From TMP-24 sp031376305 (GTDB lineage: Bacteria > Pseudomonadota > Alphaproteobacteria > Rhodobacterales > Rhodobacteraceae), in contig JANMDM010000304.1 in NCBI GenBank assembly GCA_031376305.1, forward strand, positions 1-10,274: a stretch of DNA of 10,274 nt, written 5' to 3'. This document shows, piece by piece, positions 1 through 6,222 of the stretch. The position numbers were made by a program, and so were the translations under genes. Below the pieces are notes generated by a model. That model was not told where the DNA came from. It saw only the letters and a program-made list of their open reading frames with translations, and ran no database searches. Positions within the stretch are counted from its first letter, which is position 1; each line of letters starts with the position of its first letter.

Positions 1-1
1 G

Positions 2-493
2 CGTTTGCCGGAAGTGTTGATCGCCGCGTCATGTTCAAAAAACTTTGGTATTTACCGCGAACGCACCGGCATATTGATGGCTCTGTCCGATCCGGCGGGC
101 CGCGAGGTGACGCAAGGCACGCTCGCCTACCTCAACCGCCAGAACTATTCCTTCCCGCCCGATCATGGTGCGCGGCTGGTGACGATGATCCTGAATGACG
201 GCGCCTTGCGTGCTGATTGGCAGGTCGAGCTGGAGGATATTCGATTGAATATGCTGGCCCTGCGTGAGCAGTTGGCGGCCGCGTTGCGCGAACTGTCGGG
301 TTCGGACAGGTTCGGCTTTATCGCCCAGCATCGCGGCATGTTTTCACGGCTGGGGGCGACACCGGAACAGGTGGAACGCCTGCGAGCTGAACATGGGATC
401 TATATGGTCGGCGACAGCCGCCTGAATATCGCCGGGCTGAACCACGAGACGGTGCCGATTCTGGCGCGAGCTATTCTGGCGGTCGGTATCTAA
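2..493 (+). CDS. tyrB: Aspartate/aromatic amino acid aminotransferase, C-terminal part (5' end outside window)
   Basis: This is the last 163 residues of a fold-type I PLP-dependent aminotransferase of the AspC/TyrB group, a cytoplasmic enzyme that moves an amino group between amino acids (aspartate and/or phenylalanine, tyrosine) and 2-oxoglutarate. The reading frame enters from the left edge with no start codon. The visible motif SCSKNFGIYRERTG carries the Schiff-base lysine (residue 13 of the fragment) and the arginine eight residues later that contacts the cofactor phosphate. Near the C-terminus, DSRLNIAGLN matches the block holding the arginine that binds the substrate alpha-carboxylate. 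The tyrosine after SKNFG-I and the RERTG wording favour the TyrB side of the family, but substrate preference cannot be settled from this part, so the symbol is a family label. The gene ends 6 bases before a strong hairpin terminator and converges with amtB. Confidence 0.9.
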   Translation, partial: RLPEVLIAASCSKNFGIYRERTGILMALSDPAGREVTQGTLAYLNRQNYSFPPDHGARLVTMILNDGALRADWQVELEDIRLNMLALREQLAAALRELSGSDRFGFIAQHRGMFSRLGATPEQVERLRAEHGIYMVGDSRLNIAGLNHETVPILARAILAVGI

Positions 494-497
494 GACG

Positions 498-528
498 AAA
501 AAGGCGGGGCTGAAACCCCGCCTTTCTT
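498..528. terminator. Bidirectional rho-independent terminator between the aminotransferase gene and amtB
   Basis: A perfect 10-bp stem, AAAGGCGGGG (500-509) with CCCCGCCTTT (516-525), encloses a 6-base loop. On the plus strand it is followed by a short T-rich stretch (CTTTCTT). Read on the minus strand the stem runs into TTTTTCG, giving a better U-tract. It sits 6 bases after the aminotransferase stop and about 12 bases after the amtB stop, so it can serve both convergent genes. Confidence 0.85.
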
Positions 529-537
529 GACCGGGGC

Positions 538-1848
538 TTAGCCGTGATAGGCACTTTCGCCATGGGCGCTCAGATCCAGCCCTTGGCGTTCGCTGTCGCT
601 GTCAACACGCAGGCCGAGTGTAAGGTCGATCAGTTTGAACAGCACGAAAGACACCAGCCCCGTCCAGGCAATGGTGATCGCAACCGCTTCGATCTGGATC
701 AGAGTTTGGGCGCCAATTGAATAGCCCTCGCCCTTCACGCCGCCAAGACTGGCTGCGGAAAACACCCCGGTCAGAACCGCGCCGATGATTCCGCCAATGC
801 CGTGGATGCCAAAGACATCCAAGCTGTCATCATAGTGGAAGCGATACTTGACCACGGTGACGAAGACGTAGCAAACGCCCGAGGCGATCACGCCCAGCGC
901 GATCCCCCCCAACGGCCCCACGGTGCCGCAAGCCGGAGTGATGGCCACAAGCCCGGCCACCATGCCGGAAGCGGCCCCCAGCATCGAAGCTTTGCCGCGC
1001 TGCAACGCTTCCAACCCGGACCAGGCCAGGACTGCGGCGGCGGTAGCGACAAAGGTGTTGATCATCGCCAGAGTCGCCGCGCCATTCGCCTCAAGGTTCG
1101 AGCCGACGTTGAAACCGAACCACCCGACCCAAAGCGTCGAGGCGCCGATCATCGTCATCACCATTGAATGCGGCGCCATGTTTTCCCGGCCAAAACCAAT
1201 GCGTTTGCCGATCATCAGGCAGCCGATCAATGCCGCAATCCCGGCGTTGATGTGCACGACCGTGCCGCCTGCGAAGTCAATTGCGCCCATTACAAAGATC
1301 AGGCCTGATACGTCCCAGACCATATGGGCGATGGGGAAGTAGGAAAACGTTACCCACAGGCCCGAAAACAGCAAAACGGCCGAGAATTTCACCCGTTCCG
1401 CAAAAGCACCGATGATCAGGGCGGGGGTTATGGCGGCAAAGGTCATCTGGAAGACGATGAAAAGATATTCCGGGATCACATAGCCTGCGCTGAAGGTGGC
1501 GGACATGCTGTCGGGAGTGACGCCCGACAAGAAGAGTTTGCCGAGGCCGCCCCAATAGGGGCTGGTGCCACCGCCGAAGGTAACGGAATAGCCGTAGATC
1601 ACCCATAGAACCATCACCATGCAGGCAATCAGCGTGGTCTGCATCAAGACCGAGAGCATGTTTTTGCTGCGGACCAAACCGCCATAGAACAGGGCCAGCC
1701 CCGGCAGGGTCATGAACAACACCAGCACGGATGATATCATCATCCAGGCGACATCGCCTTTGTCCATTATCGGCGTCGCGTCTTGTGCATAGAGGGGGGG
1801 GGCGGCCAGTAGAAAGGCCAGGGTTGAAATGTAAGCGATCTTCGTCAT
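538..1848 (-). CDS. amtB: Ammonium channel AmtB
   Basis: Inner-membrane ammonium channel of the Amt/Mep/Rh family, 436 residues. The N-terminus (about residues 1-21, ending LYAQD) looks like a cleavable signal peptide, as in many bacterial AmtB proteins, followed by about eleven membrane segments. The conserved pore elements are visible: DFAGGTVVH holds the aspartate (191) and the first of the paired pore histidines (199), and FGIHGIGG holds the second (349). WFGFNVGS is the family block near the phenylalanine gate. The C-terminal tail GLDLSAHGESAY is the conserved cytoplasmic tail used in coupling to GlnK. The ATG at 1846-1848 was chosen because it begins the signal peptide and has an AAAGGA element upstream; a longer frame to 1956 would overlap glnK. 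It lies 28 bases downstream of glnK, clearly the same operon. A run of nine identical bases (1794-1802) lies inside the signal-peptide codons. Confidence 0.96.
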   Translation of the reverse strand: MTKIAYISTLAFLLAAPPLYAQDATPIMDKGDVAWMMISSVLVLFMTLPGLALFYGGLVRSKNMLSVLMQTTLIACMVMVLWVIYGYSVTFGGGTSPYWGGLGKLFLSGVTPDSMSATFSAGYVIPEYLFIVFQMTFAAITPALIIGAFAERVKFSAVLLFSGLWVTFSYFPIAHMVWDVSGLIFVMGAIDFAGGTVVHINAGIAALIGCLMIGKRIGFGRENMAPHSMVMTMIGASTLWVGWFGFNVGSNLEANGAATLAMINTFVATAAAVLAWSGLEALQRGKASMLGAASGMVAGLVAITPACGTVGPLGGIALGVIASGVCYVFVTVVKYRFHYDDSLDVFGIHGIGGIIGAVLTGVFSAASLGGVKGEGYSIGAQTLIQIEAVAITIAWTGLVSFVLFKLIDLTLGLRVDSDSERQGLDLSAHGESAYHG

Positions 1849-1876
1849 CGGAGTTTTCCTTTGTCCTGGCCTGGGG

Positions 1877-2215
1877 TCATAATGCGTCATCGCCGGTCTC
1901 GCCGGTGCGCACGCGAAGGGCTTGTTCGAGGTCGAGCACGAAAATCTTGCCATCACCGATCTTGTCGGTGCGGGCGGTGCGGGCGATGGTTTCTACCACT
2001 TCATCTGCCAGCGCATCGGCGACGGCGATTTCCAATTTGGCCTTTGGCACGAAATTCACCGAATATTCCGCCCCCCGGTAAATCTCGGTATGGCCGGATT
2101 GGGTGCCAAAGCCCTTGATTTCCGATACCATCATGCCGCGCACGCCAATCGCGGTCAGCGCTTCGCGAACCTCGTCAAGTTTGTAGGGTTTGATCGCTGC
2201 GATGATCAGTTTCAT
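1877..2215 (-). CDS. glnK: PII nitrogen regulatory protein GlnK
   Basis: Trimeric PII signal protein of 112 residues, the usual length of the family. It senses 2-oxoglutarate, ATP and ADP and, when nitrogen is plentiful, inserts its T-loops into AmtB to close the channel. The start MKLIIAAIKPYKLDEVR is the standard PII N-terminus. The T-loop RGAEYSVNFVPK carries Tyr51, the site uridylylated by GlnD in proteobacteria. TDKIGDGKIFVLDLE is the C-terminal PII signature that forms part of the ATP site. The ATG at 2213-2215 is preceded by a strong AAGGAG site seven bases upstream on the minus strand; longer in-frame starts reaching 2293 add unrelated sequence. Being first in the operon with amtB is the canonical arrangement, and it separates this protein from GlnB, which usually sits beside glnA. 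Transcription under nitrogen limitation through NtrC is expected from the family, but only a weak promoter match is visible here. Confidence 0.96.
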   Translation of the reverse strand: MKLIIAAIKPYKLDEVREALTAIGVRGMMVSEIKGFGTQSGHTEIYRGAEYSVNFVPKAKLEIAVADALADEVVETIARTARTDKIGDGKIFVLDLEQALRVRTGETGDDAL

Positions 2216-2288
2216 GCTTGTCTCCTTCCCAGCATCTCCGGAGCAGAGGCGCGGCTTGCAGGGAAAGTCAGACGCTGCGGTGCAGCAT

Positions 2289-2304
2289 GGCAAGGAAAGT
2301 GGCG
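2289..2304 (-). promoter_or_regulatory. Weak sigma-54-like promoter candidate upstream of glnK-amtB
   Basis: Read on the minus strand the stretch is CGCCAC, five bases, then TTGCC. The sigma-54 consensus is TGGCAC, five bases, then TTGCW. The spacing and the TTGC half match, but the invariant GG of the -24 half is GC here, so this is only a candidate. The start of transcription would fall near 2278, leaving a leader of about 60 bases to glnK, with a small hairpin (GCTGC/GCAGC, 2274-2286) at its beginning. No full NtrC site (TGCACC-N5-GGTGCA) is seen, only one GGTGCA half at 2279-2284. Confidence 0.2.
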
Positions 2305-2473
2305 GTAAAAAACCGGCGAAAGCCAGGAACGGATATTTTTTGTGCGATTAGGGGGCGTGCCGCCGCTTTTTTCACCGTCCGGAAAAAGAATCACTGGTCG
2401 AGAAGGCTCCACATTCGTGCCACAGCGCGTTATGCTGTCCGCAAAACAAAAATGACACTGAAAGAGCAGTTAG

Positions 2474-4702
2474 ATGATGGGTTCGGGCGGGAAGAGACCC
2501 CCTATGGTCGCGGATCGGCGTTACGCCGCGCAACGGGCGGCGAAGCCTGCCCAGCAGCCGAAGCCCAAGCCAAAACAGCGGGCTGCAAAGCGCAGATCGT
2601 CATCGCGGGGCGGGGGCGGTAATTTCTTTGTACGCGTGATTGCGGGTGCAGTGCGGTTCGTTGCGCGACTGGTGTGGTGGACCGGTCTGCGTATTGGGAT
2701 TTTGGTGGGCGCGATCTTGTTGGCCACCAGCGCCTACTATTATTCGCAACTACCCCCGCTCGAGGCGCTGATTGACGTCCGCGCCCGCGGTTCGGTGACA
2801 CTGCTGGATCGTGATGGCAAGACCTTTGCGTGGCGGGGTGAATCTTTTGGCGGGCAGGCGAGTATCGACACCGTATCCCCGTATTTGCGCGATGCGATCA
2901 TTGCTACGGAAGATAAGCGATATTACCAGCATTTCGGGATCAGCCCACGCGGTATCGCCAGTGCGATCAGCATCAATATGTCAGAAGGGCGCGGCCCATT
3001 GGATGGCAACGGCGGCTCGACGATTACGCAACAGGTGGCCAAGCTGTTATGTCTGGGCAATGCCTATGTCGCCACCGCCTGGAAATCCGAGGCGGATTAT
3101 GAGGCGGACTGCCGCAAGGGCGGGATCAGGCGCAAGCTGAAGGAGATTCCCTTTTCGTTTGCGCTTGAAGCCAAGTACGGCAAGAAAGACGTGCTGACGC
3201 TGTATCTGAACCGTGCCTATTTAGGGGCTGGCGCGCGCGGCTTTGAGGCGGCAAGCCAACGCTACTTCGGGAAATCAGCGGCCGAAGTGAACCCGGCTGA
3301 GGCGGCGATGCTGGCTGGTCTGCTGAAAGCTCCGTCGCAATACGCGCCGACGAACAGTCTCAAACGTGCCCAGGACCGTGCAGCGGTTGTGTTGGGGCTG
3401 ATGCACGAGCAAGGCTATCTGACCGATGCCGAATTTGCCGATGCCAAAGAAAATCCCGCGCATTTGTCGAAAGCCGCGCAGGCGCGGTCGGGTGGATACT
3501 TTGCCGATTGGGTGATGGAAACCGGCCCGGCCTTCTTGACGAATGACACCACCGAAGACGTGGTGATACACACCACGCTTGATCAAAAGATCCAAAAGGC
3601 CGCTGAAGAGGCTGTGGTCGCCGTCTTTGCAGACAAACTCAAACCCGGCTCAAAGACCGAGGCGGCTGTTGTGGTAATGTCGGCTGACGGAGCGGTGCGG
3701 GCCATGGTCGGCGGGCGCGAAAGCCAAGTTTCAGGGGCCTTCAACCGGGCCACGCAAGCGTTGCGTCAGACCGGGTCCACCTTCAAACCCTTTGTCTATG
3801 CCGCAGCCCTTGATCTTGGCTATTCAATGAATTCCATCGTCGATGATGCGCCGGTCTGTATTTACACGGCAGGTTCGGGCGACTGGTGCCCCAAGAATTA
3901 TGAGCCGGGGTTTATGGGGAACATCACCCTGACTGATGCGCTGACACATTCCGTCAACACGGCCACCGTGCGCGTGTCGCAAGCGGTGGGGCTGGAGGCT
4001 GTGCGGGCTGTGGCCAGCGGCTTTGGCTTTGCCTCGAAACTGGCGGATGGCCCGGCGGTGGCGCTGGGCGTGTCGGAATCAACCCTGATCGAGATGACCG
4101 GTGCCTATGCGGGGATTTTGAACGGTGGCTCATCGGTCAAGCCCTATGGGTTGATCGAGCTGAGCATCAAAGGCGATGATACCCCGCTGTTGGGCCAGGA
4201 GGGGGGCATTGGCGAACGGGTGATTTCGGAAAATGCAGCGCGGCAGCTAACCTACATGATGACCCAGGTTATCGAACGCGGCACTGGCCGTCGTGCCAAG
4301 CTGGAGGGCTGGGACGCGGCAGGCAAGACCGGCACGACACAGGCCGCGCGCGATGCCTGGTTCATCGGCTTTACGGCAGATTATGTGACGGCCGTCTGGA
4401 TGGGATATGACGATAATTCGCCTCTGACAGGTGTCACTGGCGGCGGTATTCCCGCAGAAATCTGGCATGAGGTTATGACGCGCGTGACCGCAGATATGCA
4501 ACCGGTGCCTTTGCCGATGATCCGGCCTGAAGACGTTGCTCCCGCGACAGTTTCGCTGTCTGGGCAGGGCTTGCCCACGGCCCCGACCTATCCGGGCGAG
4601 ATCTTTCAGGCTGATCCGACTTCTGAGGCGGCTCCGCAACCCGACCAAGGTGGCCAGAGTCTGGGTGAAATCTTGATGAATATTTTGAAAGGCAGCAACT
4701 AG
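2474..4702 (+). CDS. Bifunctional class A penicillin-binding protein (PBP1A family)
   Basis: Peptidoglycan synthase of 742 residues that polymerises glycan strands and cross-links their peptides in the periplasm. Order of parts: a basic, Pro/Gln-rich cytoplasmic tail (1-50); one membrane anchor (about 71-90); a GT51 glycosyltransferase domain with ATEDKRYYQHFG (catalytic Glu146) and GGSTITQQ (180-187); and a transpeptidase domain with STFK (nucleophile Ser435, Lys438), SVN (493-495) and KTGTT (618-622). All catalytic motifs are intact. The C-terminal tail (about 680-742) is Pro/Ala-rich. There is no room between the two domains for the large extra domain of E. coli PBP1A, so I give no symbol. 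Residues 191-220, after the TITQQ motif, form a longer loop than in E. coli and contain Cys193 and Cys213. An in-frame TAG directly precedes the ATG, so the start cannot lie further upstream; AAAGAG lies seven bases before it. It is divergent from glnK and convergent with mlaC. Confidence 0.95.
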   Translation: MMGSGGKRPPMVADRRYAAQRAAKPAQQPKPKPKQRAAKRRSSSRGGGGNFFVRVIAGAVRFVARLVWWTGLRIGILVGAILLATSAYYYSQLPPLEALIDVRARGSVTLLDRDGKTFAWRGESFGGQASIDTVSPYLRDAIIATEDKRYYQHFGISPRGIASAISINMSEGRGPLDGNGGSTITQQVAKLLCLGNAYVATAWKSEADYEADCRKGGIRRKLKEIPFSFALEAKYGKKDVLTLYLNRAYLGAGARGFEAASQRYFGKSAAEVNPAEAAMLAGLLKAPSQYAPTNSLKRAQDRAAVVLGLMHEQGYLTDAEFADAKENPAHLSKAAQARSGGYFADWVMETGPAFLTNDTTEDVVIHTTLDQKIQKAAEEAVVAVFADKLKPGSKTEAAVVVMSADGAVRAMVGGRESQVSGAFNRATQALRQTGSTFKPFVYAAALDLGYSMNSIVDDAPVCIYTAGSGDWCPKNYEPGFMGNITLTDALTHSVNTATVRVSQAVGLEAVRAVASGFGFASKLADGPAVALGVSESTLIEMTGAYAGILNGGSSVKPYGLIELSIKGDDTPLLGQEGGIGERVISENAARQLTYMMTQVIERGTGRRAKLEGWDAAGKTGTTQAARDAWFIGFTADYVTAVWMGYDDNSPLTGVTGGGIPAEIWHEVMTRVTADMQPVPLPMIRPEDVAPATVSLSGQGLPTAPTYPGEIFQADPTSEAAPQPDQGGQSLGEILMNILKGSN

Positions 4703-4721
4703 GGCTGCGGTTTCCGATCAA

Positions 4722-4738
4722 AAGCGGGCTTCAGCCCT
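4722..4738 (-). terminator. Candidate terminator overlapping the end of mlaC
   Basis: On the minus strand GGGCT-GA-AGCCC forms a 5-bp hairpin followed by GCTTTTGATC, giving a short U-tract. The mlaC stop codon TGA lies within the hairpin. An alternative 7-bp pairing, AGGGCTG (4701-4707) with CAGCCCT (4732-4738), spans the whole mrcA-like/mlaC gap and could act on the plus-strand transcript, though the T-tract on that side is poor. Confidence 0.45.
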
Positions 4739-5330
4739 TCATTGCTGCCGTCAATTTGCCGATATCGCCCTTGTTAGCATCCAGCAACGCCCCAATTTCG
4801 GACCGTTCAGCGGCCAGCATGTTCACGCCTTCAATAATGATATTGAAAAAGCGATTCTTGCCGGACTTGGCAAACACATGCCAACGCACTTCGAACGGTC
4901 TTTGCCCCTTCAACGTCGCGGTCGAAACCACTTCGAAGAAGCTTTTGAGCGGACGGGCATCCTTGACTTCAATCGTTCCGCCAATGAATTCGCGAAAGCG
5001 TTTGCCGTATTTGCGGGCCAGATATTTCTGGAAAGCGGCGCGGAAGGCTTTTTTCTGGCCGTCGTTTGCCTGACGCCCTGCCGGGCCAAGAGCCGAAAGA
5101 GCGATGTAATCCACGTCCGCATAGAGCGAGAAAATCGTCTCGAAATTATCAATCATCGCGGCTTCGGATCGGCCGGAATTGATAACCCCGTTGATCTCTC
5201 CGATCAGCTTGCTGACAAGGTCGCGGGCTTCGTCAACGGTCAAAGCCGCCGCCCCAAAGGGTAGGGCGGTCACCGCCATCGCGCTGGCGGTCAGTGCAGC
5301 AAAGCTGCGACGGGACAAATTACGGTACAT
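4731..5330 (-). CDS. mlaC: MlaC/Ttg2D family periplasmic phospholipid-binding protein
   Basis: Soluble periplasmic lipid carrier of 199 residues that shuttles phospholipid between the outer-membrane MlaA complex and the inner-membrane MlaFEDB transporter. The mature part shows the family pattern: a helical N-terminal section (YADVDYIALSALGPAGR), a conserved FRAAFQKYLARKYGKRF helix, then the beta-rich lipid pocket through VRWHVFAKSGKNRFFNIIIEGVNML. Most homologues have D-V before the (V/I)EGV; here it is N-I. The N-terminus MYRNLSRRSFAALTASAMAV has a twin-arginine-like SRRSF followed by a hydrophobic core and an AAA cleavage region, so Tat export is possible. The ATG at 5328-5330 was chosen because the signal peptide starts there and a GAGGA site lies five bases upstream; longer frames to 5462 only read through mlaA. 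It overlaps the mlaA stop by 11 bases, pointing to translational coupling. Confidence 0.9.
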   Translation of the reverse strand: MYRNLSRRSFAALTASAMAVTALPFGAAALTVDEARDLVSKLIGEINGVINSGRSEAAMIDNFETIFSLYADVDYIALSALGPAGRQANDGQKKAFRAAFQKYLARKYGKRFREFIGGTIEVKDARPLKSFFEVVSTATLKGQRPFEVRWHVFAKSGKNRFFNIIIEGVNMLAAERSEIGALLDANKGDIGKLTAAMKG

Positions 5331-6090
5331 TCGGGTCCTCATTCGGATCGATAGCGTCTTCCTCGATACCCAGGTCAAAGTGGCGGTTCTGCAGGTAGAA
5401 AAGCCGCGCCTGGGCGTAACTGTCGGCACTTTCGTAAAGGATCGACTCGTAAGTATCCGCAAACCTCTGGCGGTTTCCCACTTTTGCCGTCAGTCGACCG
5501 ACAGTGATATAGGCGCTTTCCGTCGGTCCAACCAGATTGTTGACTGGGTCGATGACCATATCGACGATGGTTCCGGCGAAATCCCGCTGGGTTGACGGGC
5601 CCAAAAACGGGACCTCAAGATACGTGCCCTCGGGCAAGCCCCAAACATAAAGGGTTTCCCCGAAGTCGGTCGAATCTGCGTTCAGACCGATCGCGGAGGC
5701 GGGATCAAACAGCCCGCCAATTCCTACGGTCGAATTTACAGCAAAACGGAAGGTATTTTGCAGCGCCGGGCCGGGTTTTAACTGTAAAAGGTCATTCAGC
5801 ACCGCGCTTGGCATCCCAAGATTGGACGCAAAGTTGCTAAATCCGACGGCAATTGGTTCCGGTATTACAGGAACAAGTCCGCGTTGGGTCGGCGAGCCGA
5901 ACACCGCTTGGTCCAGAGCGAGGTTCGTTGCATGTGCGGCGCGGTTTTGCGGTTCATAAGGGTCGTTGAGCATTGCGCCCGGCGGTATGGGCGAGCAGGT
6001 CGACAGCGCCGCCAATGCACAAAACAGGATCGGCGAGAAATTGCGGCGATTCTTCGGATACGCGAAAGGATTTATCAATATCTCGCCCAT
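5320..6090 (-). CDS. mlaA: MlaA (VacJ) outer-membrane lipoprotein
   Basis: Outer-membrane lipoprotein of about 256 residues that removes phospholipid from the outer leaflet and hands it to MlaC. Family blocks seen in order: NDPYEPQNR (42-50, the usual D-P-x-E-x-x-N-R), VLNDLLQLKPGPA (97-109), FRFAVNSTVGIGGLFDPAS (114-132), DFGETLYVWGLPEGTYLEVPFLGPSTQRD (142-170) and the following DMVIDP. The signal peptide ends at ALSTC with Cys32 the likely lipidated residue; Thr at -1 of the lipobox is less usual. The start is uncertain: ATG at 6088-6090 gives a plausible signal peptide but has no clear ribosome site. A TTG at 6076-6078 is a shorter alternative. Earlier ATGs at 6162, 6147 and 6138 lie upstream of the transcription start predicted from the promoter candidate. 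No mlaFEDB genes are in view. Confidence 0.92.
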   Translation of the reverse strand: MGEILINPFAYPKNRRNFSPILFCALAALSTCSPIPPGAMLNDPYEPQNRAAHATNLALDQAVFGSPTQRGLVPVIPEPIAVGFSNFASNLGMPSAVLNDLLQLKPGPALQNTFRFAVNSTVGIGGLFDPASAIGLNADSTDFGETLYVWGLPEGTYLEVPFLGPSTQRDFAGTIVDMVIDPVNNLVGPTESAYITVGRLTAKVGNRQRFADTYESILYESADSYAQARLFYLQNRHFDLGIEEDAIDPNEDPNVP

Positions 6091-6101
6091 AGTTTTGCGG
6101 T

Positions 6102-6124
6102 GGTAGAGGTCAAAGACCGCTACC
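6102..6124. promoter_or_regulatory. Inverted repeat in the mlaA leader (operator or 5' hairpin)
   Basis: The arms are GGTAGAGGTC (6102-6111) and GACCGCTACC (6115-6124), separated by AAA. Nine of ten positions pair, with one A/G mismatch. It lies 11 bases upstream of the chosen mlaA start and directly downstream of the candidate mlaA promoter. It could be a regulator site in DNA or a hairpin in the mlaA mRNA. Confidence 0.45.
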
Positions 6125-6133
6125 GTCCCAAAA

Positions 6134-6162
6134 GGCATAAAAGCCATAGGGCCAGGTTTCAA
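6134..6162 (-). promoter_or_regulatory. Candidate housekeeping-type promoter for mlaA-mlaC
   Basis: On the minus strand TTGAAA (6162-6157) is separated by 17 bases from TATGCC (6139-6134). The -35 half matches the TTGACA consensus at five of six positions, the -10 half at three of six. Transcription would begin near 6127, placing the inverted repeat 6102-6124 at the very start of the leader and the chosen mlaA ATG about 37 bases downstream. Confidence 0.35.
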
Positions 6163-6163
6163 G

Positions 6164-6193
6164 TCACCGTAACGATTTGGGCCAAAACGGTGA
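6164..6193. promoter_or_regulatory. Inverted repeat upstream of the type I secretion genes
   Basis: Perfect 7-base arms TCACCGT (6164-6170) and ACGGTGA (6187-6193) flank a 16-base spacer. Inside the spacer is a second small palindrome, TTTGG-G-CCAAA (6176-6186). The element ends 29 bases before the ABC transporter start, in the right place for an operator, but I could not identify a convincing plus-strand promoter next to it. Confidence 0.35.
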
Positions 6194-6222
6194 AGGATCT
6201 GCGGTTCAAAAGGAACAGGATC

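Noticed and set aside
802..1342. Two plus-strand open frames inside amtB
   Set aside because: Both are antisense to clearly conserved channel sequence; compositions are His/Arg/Pro-rich and unlike any protein family I know.
1849..1956. Longer amtB start overlapping the end of glnK
   Set aside because: The added residues are glnK sequence read in another frame; the ATG at 1848 starts a proper signal peptide with its own ribosome site.
2218..2622. Plus-strand open frame of 134 codons covering the glnK upstream region and the start of the penicillin-binding protein gene
   Set aside because: Its second half is the penicillin-binding protein gene in another frame, and its first half overlaps the glnK leader; it shows no recognisable motif.
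5884..6222. In-frame 113-residue N-terminal extension of the ABC exporter
   Set aside because: It runs antisense through mlaA and the divergent regulatory region, has no domain resemblance, and the ATG at 6223 has a good ribosome site and begins a normal PrtD-type N-terminus.
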